Made by a program: the position numbers and the translations under genes
Part shown: positions 57,106 to 64,000 of the stretch, one piece after another
How positions within the stretch are numbered: position 1 is the stretch's first letter
Layout of the letters: each line of letters starts with the position of its first letter
The notes under the pieces: model-generated
Seen by the model: the letters and a program-made list of their open reading frames with translations, nothing else
What the model was told of the DNA's origin: nothing
Database searches by the model: none
From: Heterobilharzia americana
Lineage: Eukaryota; Platyhelminthes; Trematoda; Strigeidida; Schistosomatidae
Reading direction: 5' to 3'
DNA: 64,000 bases
NCBI GenBank assembly: GCA_944470555.2
Contig: OX104127.1
Coordinates: 30,271,661 to 30,335,660, forward strand

Positions 57106-58865
57106 ACTGTTATTATTATTATTTGTCCCTTGGGGTTCCTAATGGAACATAGGTCTTCAGCAGCACGTCTCCAATGCGCTTTGTTCTCTGGAATCTTTTG
57201 AACCTGGCTGCACGACAGCCCACAACCTCTCATTTCCTCCTCGCACGATCTCCTCCATGTCATCCTCTACACCGACACCCAAGTTGTCGCTTCCCATCGG
57301 AGTTCCGCTCGAATGACTGGCCTGACGCGTGATGTCACCAGTCGGCCTTCTCAGTGTATGCCAAATCCATCTCCAGTTCCTTCTGCATATTTGTTGAGCG
57401 AAAGGTTCTTGGTTAGTTCCTTCCCATAGTTCCTTGTTGCTTATTCTTATTATTCTGGCCATCTAATCTTCAGTAACGAGCCAGCGTAGGCAGTTGTGGA
57501 TGGATGCCTGTAGTTTGTTAGAAATGCCATTCGTAATTCGCCAAGTCTCTGGCGTGTGATGTCTTCTCAGTGCATGCCCAACCCAAATCATCTCCACTTT
57601 CTTCTGCATACTTGTTGGGCGATAGCTTCTTCATTGGTGTCTTACCAGATAGAGTTCCTTGTTGCTTATCCTCATTATTCTGGCCATCTGATCTTCAGTG
57701 TCAGAATCGAGTGAGCATAGGTGGCAGCTGTTGATGAATATCTGCATTTTATTATAAATGCCTCTCGTAACGCGCCAAGTCTCTCAACCACCACATAGAA
57801 GCACTGACTTACTTGACTGACATTAGTGTCGAAAATCCCGATGTTGTTCACGCTTTGTGCTGAATGCATTGCATTGCATTGCAGTGCAGTGCAGCAGATC
57901 TCCATACTGATTTCAGATTGATGCAGTAAGGCCTGTCTTGCTGTCTTTCCTATCCGGCCTGCTTTGACGTCCTCATCTGTGCCTGTGCCTGTGCCGCCAC
58001 CTGTAGTTGAAACGATGCTACCTCGACTAGGTAGGTGTAGGTGAAACAGACTACTTCCCTTAGGTTTCTCCCGTCAATGGTGATTGGTGCCTCTTGTTGT
58101 TCATGCTGTTGTTGGTGGTTGGGTATCTTCATCTGTTACCTCTTTTTTCTCTAAGTTCACCTGAAGGAAGTCCCATCTTCCTTCGTTGCCTCGCCTCTTC
58201 AGTCAACTTGTTAGTTTTCGTCTGCCGATCTTCGAGTTTGTGCGACATTGGACAGAAGTGATCGTTGGCGAAATCCAAATCTTCTAGGATCTTTTCATCG
58301 GTCCAGCCAGCGTATGCTCCTCGTCTCACTCCTCGCGGTTTGCTGCATGATCCCTTCCAGTCGACCACAATCAGGAAGATGTTTGGTGATAGTAGGTGGC
58401 GACCTTTTCTTACTCCTATCTTCACTTCAACGGCGTCACTGATCTTTCCATTGTGAATCACTTGGCATGTAGCATCATAGAGGCATGGCATATTGCTGTT
58501 GAATGAGGTTCATAATGATTGTGGCACTAAAACGTTGGTGCCGACGCATCTGCCTGCCAAATTGCTTTTCAGTCGACGCTGTCGAAGGCCTTTTCAAAAT
58601 CGATGAAGTTGAGGTAGAGAGTTGACTGCCGTTCTACTCTCTGTTTAAAGATGATGTGTAGTGTGGCGCTGCGATTTGGTCCACACATGATTTGTACTTC
58701 CTGAATCCAGCCAGCTTGTTCTTGTCACAATCCAGTTGAATACAGCGCATCTTTTAGTCTCTCCAGGATGATGCGGCATACTATTTTGCTTGTTTTGGGT
58801 GGACAGGATTGGAGCATGATTCCGCGCCCGTTCTCGCAAAGACCTAGGTCTCCCTCCCTTCGTCC
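57106..58865 (-). mobile_element. SR2-like RTE retrotransposon relic with internal tandem duplication
   Basis: Minus strand, right to left. The RT block (58491-58129) has MPCLYDATCQVIHNGKISDA and LEDLDFANDHFCPMSHKLED, where FADD has become FAND. Then APITIDGRNLREVVCFTYTY (58100-58020), and the C-terminal domain around 57905-57157 with ILTLKIRWPE and [20 protein letters not shown]. The segment corresponding to the IRWPE to HTLRRP region occurs twice in tandem. It ends with GTCCCTTGGGGTTCC and an AAT tail at 57106-57125. The 5' end is truncated within the RT near 58865. Confidence 0.85.
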
Positions 58866-58869
58866 TCCA

Positions 58870-61249
58870 TTGTCTTTGCGTCGCTTAGACTACCAGGAAT
58901 CATTAATTTTGATGCCTTCAAAGTAAAATAAAAATTCTGAGATTAGAGTTTTCATAGATTTTTTGTGAATGGGAAACCGATGTAGCCATCTGGGCTTTAG
59001 AGCTTGGCATTGATAAATGCCTATCAATCAAGTTTTGCAACGTAGTCAGTTAGCTGATTGTTCTGATACTACGGTGTGTTACATTTTAAAGCATGATGTT
59101 GAGTGTCAGTCTGCGGAAATCCCTGCGTTTAGTGCTTGCTTTTGACCATGAGGAAGGTCTCCAAGTGTGATAATAAGCGAAGCAAACACTAAGAAAAACA
59201 CCTGATCAAAAATAACTCAATCTTTTTCATGTGATCTGCTAAGGAACTTCAGAAACTGTTAATAAGACCGACATGTGTATTTCAAGCCTATGAGTTCAAT
59301 TTCGTTTGGTAGTTATGATTGAATTAAAGAGCATGCCTTATAGTATTGTAAACTCGACGAATTAATTACTGTCTGGGATTGTGATCGTTAAGTTTATAAG
59401 TCAACTAGTAAACTTGCAGAACCGATAAATGAGTAGTTAATCATTTTTCAGTAAACGATTAGTTTTGTCCATTTATGACGACGTATTAGAGCGTTGCTAA
59501 TGTAGTCATTAGGTTTTCGGTACGCACAACTTACAAAGTCGAAGCCAGTCAGAGTGTAAAGCGTACGAAGAATACACAATGTATTCCGCAATGCAGCAAA
59601 TATTCACATGTTTGTTTCCTAGGATGATATAATAACAGGGAGGTAAATTACAACTGGCCCTATTATCTTTTAGTGTCTTTTGGCTTTATTATGGATAACT
59701 TCGTTTCTGCATTTAGTCATCTTAACTGGCCTATGGTTTGTTTGACTAATACCTTCGTCAATAAACAGTTTCGTATAAATGAAACCTTTACTGAGTTGTG
59801 CAACAAATTTAAATACACGAAGTCAACTTTTGTTTGACAATCAGTACTGTTCTGTAGTAGTTTGCCGGTCGACAGTATGATAATTCATACTTTAAAGTGT
59901 CTGCTTCTTAAATTACTGACACTACTTAAAACCTGATGAACGGTTGTATTCGTCGTAAAATTTATTCATGATTAAATTTTCATATTGGTGGGTAGAAAGC
60001 ACAATGCATTAAGTTAACGGGCTTGGCATATCTTTTATCATCCATTAATGGACTATTGAGAAAATTATCCGAATATTATTACTGCACTTTGCCAACATCT
60101 TGTTATTTAACACTGATTAATGTAGCAGCCTAACGTTTTGGTAATCACTACTCACCTATTGACATATAAAATAGATGGAATGGTAATCTTAATTACTTCT
60201 GTTCTCCTAAATTTAATATAGCGGGCAACATAATTCAACCCGGTACATGCCACAATTGTTGTCTAAGGGTTTATTATGATACGGAGTTGACAAGGTAGAA
60301 GTAAGTAGAGCTAAATCCAAATTTCCTAAATTTTACTGCCCGCAGTTGTTGAAATTATTGAATCTTACTTATATTTTTCCATCCATAACTAATTTTTATG
60401 ACATAACCAGCAGTCAGTGGTTTAAAATAAATCAGATGATTGTTAATTAGTAGCAGTAAAACTCAACGGCAGCTTATAATGCCTTCAAAGACAGGTAGTG
60501 GCGAGTTAACACCTCAGTAAGAACACCAGTATTGACGATCCAGTATCTAGTCAAAAATTATTAATTTAAAAAAATCTGTTACCTCAGTTTTCTTCTCTGT
60601 CTGCTAAAAAAATGTAAATGTAGTCCATACCTTGACAATACTCAAGAATATATTCAACACCGATTTAATACCAGAAGTTCAGTTATCTGGTTTACCTACG
60701 GAGAAGTTAAAAATCCTATAGGTATACAACAATTAAACATAGTTTTGTTGATCAGATTATCTGGTACACAGAAGAAAATGCCGACATCTTTGTTTTCTAA
60801 AAACACAAAAACCAAACAGTTGAACAAGCCTGCTATCATAAAAAGGATCGGTTAACGCATAAATTCTAAAGGATTGCAGCAAAATTAACCTGAAACCAAA
60901 CATAAACCCATTTTTATTACAAATCTCCCTGACTAACGATGTTTTTCTGTTAAATTCTTGAAAGTCATCTGTAGGTAGTTTCCGAAAGCAGAGTTCCTAC
61001 GATTGAAACTCACTTATAAACGTTTAACATCAAGTTGTAGCGTTGAATGGGTGGGATTTGAACTTAAAAGAGCCTTATACCATTAACTGGTCAAAGTGCA
61101 TCTCAGGGCGGAGTCTCCTAGATTCGTGCCTACTTTGCAAAATAATCTACACAATCCGTTCAGCACTTAATATAACACAACGTGAAGTTGATAACTCTCC
61201 AGTGACCAGTCAGTGTATCTAATGCAGTCTTACAGAATTCAATTGTGGT
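58870..61249. other. No recognisable gene
   Basis: AT-rich spacer of about 2.4 kb with no frame above 60 codons. Confidence 0.5.
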
Positions 61250-61440
61250 TTGATAACTCTGTGGTAACGTCGCTGCCTGCGGCCCTCGGTGACATGGTTT
61301 CGAATCTCGGGTGGAACATCAGTTCCGTAGAGGTTTCAGATACGCCTTGCTAACCAGCGAAAAAGCATAGAATCTTATTCGAGGGTTCCCGGCCGACTGC
61401 CTCCATGCAACGAGTCTTACACCCCATAAAGTCATGAAAT
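61250..61440 (+). repeat. tRNA-derived SINE, family C
   Basis: GTGGTAACGTCGCTGCCTGC (A-box region), GGTTTCGAATCTCGGGTGG (B box), GAACATCAGTTCC, then ATACGCCTTGCTAACCAGCG. The last blocks match the family C copy at 35.25 kb, but the ribozyme is reduced to CTAACCAGCGAAAA with stem II missing. Fairly intact head. Confidence 0.6.
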
Positions 61441-62419
61441 ATGAATGAAGAGAGACAGCAGATGTGATCAATAAAGCAACCGCAACTTTATGTTCTCTTT
61501 AAATTTATATAGTGCCAATGTATGAACTTTTTTCTGAGTTTTATATAGTACTTTTAATCCTGAGATATCGACTATTAGATGTACATATATACTTACCTTC
61601 AGTTTATGTGTGCAGAAGTAACCTATACTGCTTTATTGTGATGTATTTAGAACGTACCACGAATAATAATCCCTAATAATTCAGAAATGTATGAGCTAAA
61701 TAAATAATGCTCTAATAACCTACAGTGGGACAGCTGTTTCAGCCATGATATGTTGACTGCTGACCAAAATGTGTCAACAAATTGTGGAACGTGTTTACTC
61801 AGCTAAGTCACATGGCACTTTGGTATGAGTAAATAGGTGGAACTTTGTGAAGCCCGTTCCAGTCACTTAGGCAACCGGGCTTTCTTCAGGACTACGGAAA
61901 CACCTTACTGATAAGTTGTAATAAGCATGAAAAATAGGCTTAAGGCTGCTTACTAATAATTTCCATGCATCCAACATAGAAGTAAACATTGTCTAAGTTG
62001 AGCTATGTGCATATGTGATACATGTGCATTCACAGTTCCTAATGGTTTCATTACGTTTCATAAAAAAAATTTTCCAACTACGATTCATTTTTCAACTGTA
62101 TATAACAAAGTTGATTAGTTTTATAAGTGTAGCCATTTATGTACTTAATTTCTTCATTTTGTTACTACTTATATTTTGGGTAGTAGTGGATACAAATATA
62201 GAGAATGCCAGTTTTTATTTACGTTTAAAATTTTACGTTGTTTTGGAGCACTGGTGTAAATGAATTAATGTATATATATATATTTAGTCGGGTGGATACA
62301 ATTACGCCTATTTTATTACAGATGCTTTTTCACGTGGTCAAATACCGTAGCGCTCGAAGTATTTTAATTACCCAATGTTAATATTCTTCACTATTGTTCC
62401 TAAACACATTATTATATAA
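61441..62419. other. No recognisable gene
   Basis: AT-rich spacer. The 82-codon plus frame at 62015-62263 is a hydrophobic reading of AT-rich DNA without supporting signals. Confidence 0.4.
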
Positions 62420-62860
62420 TAATGGTGATGGTGGCTAACAGTAAAATTCATAATGTGCGTTTCCTCCCCCTATTTCGGACTCTTCAGCTGGATATATCTT
62501 CTCCCCAGTGAGTGATATTCTTACCACTAGGACTCAAGCTTGAAACAGATCGTTTCAAACGCTAGGTGGTTATCCACCAAACCACCGAGTCAAAATAGCC
62601 ACTTCTTGTGCGATGAGTATAGTTTGATGATGCTGCTTGTATTACCTCGTCGTCAAGTGGACCGAAATGATTGGTTTCTACTCAGATGCCTCGATATTGC
62701 CCGTGTTTGGATGATATAGTAATGATGGGTAGTGACTAGAAGCGGCAATGTCAAGGTATCAGCGAAATGGTCCATGTGCTAACATAACCCGATCAATTTG
62801 TTCCAATCAACGATAGGATAATACAAGTAACAACATTAAGACTAGTCATATGTTGCCAAT
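62420..62860. repeat. SM-alpha-like units in inverted arrangement
   Basis: A minus unit (62735-62420) has a tail with CAGATGCCTCGATATTGCCC as read on plus. Its head is around 62600-62530 and its hammerhead relic near 62500-62450 reads CTGAAGAGTCCG and GGAGGAAAC. It is joined at about 62740 to a plus-oriented tail (CGGCAATGTCAAGGTATC, CCGATCAATTTGTTCCAATC). The unit resembles those at 6.6-7.3 and 52.9-53.3 kb. Confidence 0.7.
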
Positions 62861-64000
62861 CCATAGTTTTTTGGGGGAATTTCCAACCTAGTGTGGTCGA
62901 TAAAATAAATGGCCTAATATTGCAATGGACTGATTGGTTTTGTATCCCTTTTTTGCATCTGATTAACAGAAAGGTGTGAATTTATTGTTTTCTTCCTTGA
63001 AAATTACAAGCAGAATGTATATACTACTTTTACGAAACACATCTAACTTCGTAGATTTGAAATTCGCCACTGAATCCCAGTGTTAGTGACCGACTAGTTT
63101 TCTTAGCTTAACGATAAACTTTAAACAAAAGTTACTTTGTCAAGATAATCAATTCAGACAGATAAATAAGAATGCTATACTGGATAATAGAGACTACTTA
63201 TATCGCAGGATAAGGATAGTAGTTATCCGGTGTTTACCGTGTCTTAAAGCTGATGATTAGAAGTTTTATTGCTTTAAAAAGATGTAAATCCTCAAGACGT
63301 CGCCCAGCCTGGTGGCTAAACCACCAGGAATAAATCTTAAACGTCAAAGAACACCAAACAATTATTAGAAAACTGTTATTCATGCTGAAAAGACTGTGGA
63401 TTTATCAAGTAATTTAGGGTTTTATCGTTTGATTATATCATCCGGATCCTATTTAACATAACAGACATTCCTATAAAACGGAACTCACTTATAATTGAAG
63501 CATCTGAACCCCGAGAATATTGAATAATTATCTAATACATATGACTGAAGATGACTGACAAGGAATTTCATTCTATGTTATAAAATTGTTCATGAATAGT
63601 CACAACGTAAACGTTTTATTTGAAGTTCAAACTGAAAACTGTCATTAAAACAGTTAAAAGCTTCAAATCAGAATATTTCAGATCAAATCTATGCAGTGTT
63701 CTTAAATTGTTATTGAAACCAATCGTCTCATTTGTTAATTATTTGCGTCAAGTTGAACACTGAACTCAGTTTTCATTTCCACCAAAATTGAAAGATGAAA
63801 CATTTTAAAATACATTAACATCAAAATATTCCTAAATGGTTACCGACTACCTTTGGATTCGTTATTATAGTTATTTGATAAGCAGTTTTGGCCCTAACAA
63901 TTAAATCAACTCATTTTCAGTAGACTGAAGCATAATCAGAATACGAAATTTATATGAATATTACGATGTATCTGCGCAATATATTTCGAAGGATCTGAGC
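62861..64000. other. No recognisable gene
   Basis: AT-rich DNA to the window edge; nothing assignable. Confidence 0.45.

Noticed and set aside
1..64000. CRISPR array, bacterial operon or integrated virus
   Set aside because: No regularly spaced repeats, no operon-like gene packing, no capsid or viral polymerase motifs; all RT signals fit non-LTR or Penelope-like elements.

Overview
This window is a stretch of AT-rich nuclear DNA from a blood fluke, most likely Schistosoma or a close schistosomatid. The inference rests on its repeats: RTE-clade retrotransposon relics of the SR2 type, a second RTE lineage resembling Perere-3/SR3, several Penelope-like element (PLE) relics with GLPK(V)HK, YMDD-type and GIY-YIG-like segments, and many tRNA-derived SINE units carrying hammerhead-ribozyme cores, including the SM-alpha type known from Schistosoma. 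No bacterial, organellar or viral gene organisation is visible, and I found no rRNA gene or intact tRNA gene. Family names come from recognition, without any database search.

Layout. 1-646 holds the 3' end of an SR2-like element. 1.5-1.9 kb has two ribozyme SINEs head to head. 2.3-3.25 kb is a PLE relic. 3.5-3.7 kb is a near-perfect 78-bp inverted pair of tRNA-like SINE heads. 6.6-7.3 kb is an inverted cluster of SM-alpha-like units. 14.6-15.25 kb is another PLE relic. 20.7-23.9 kb is a nest of RTE elements, including a 206-bp SR2 3' fragment with a perfect 14-bp target-site duplication. 24.2, 28.7, 37.1-37.9 and 38.9-41.0 kb are PLE relics on the minus strand, the last interrupted by a SINE. 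47.8-51.1 kb joins the 5' part of an SR2-like element to a Perere-3-like element. 52.9-53.6 and 62.4-62.9 kb hold further SM-alpha-like and tRNA-like SINE units. 57.1-58.9 kb is an SR2-like relic with an internal duplication. The long stretches between these look like non-coding intergenic or intronic DNA.

Host-gene signal is thin but present on the plus strand. The best candidate is a cysteine-rich terminal exon at 17785-17990 with a splice acceptor, stop codon and AATAAA signal. A transmembrane-segment exon at 13326-13446 has a donor phase that fits it exactly. A possible first exon at 4492-4580 has an upstream TATA/CCAAT arrangement and a GTAAGT donor. Together they could encode a single-pass membrane protein of about 134 residues, but the first junction is speculative and no transcript evidence is available here.

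The most unusual theme is the number of SINE families, at least three by sequence, that carry hammerhead cores, often in inverted pairs. Most cores are damaged. Copies at 1.57, 32.2 and 35.25 kb keep the most structure.
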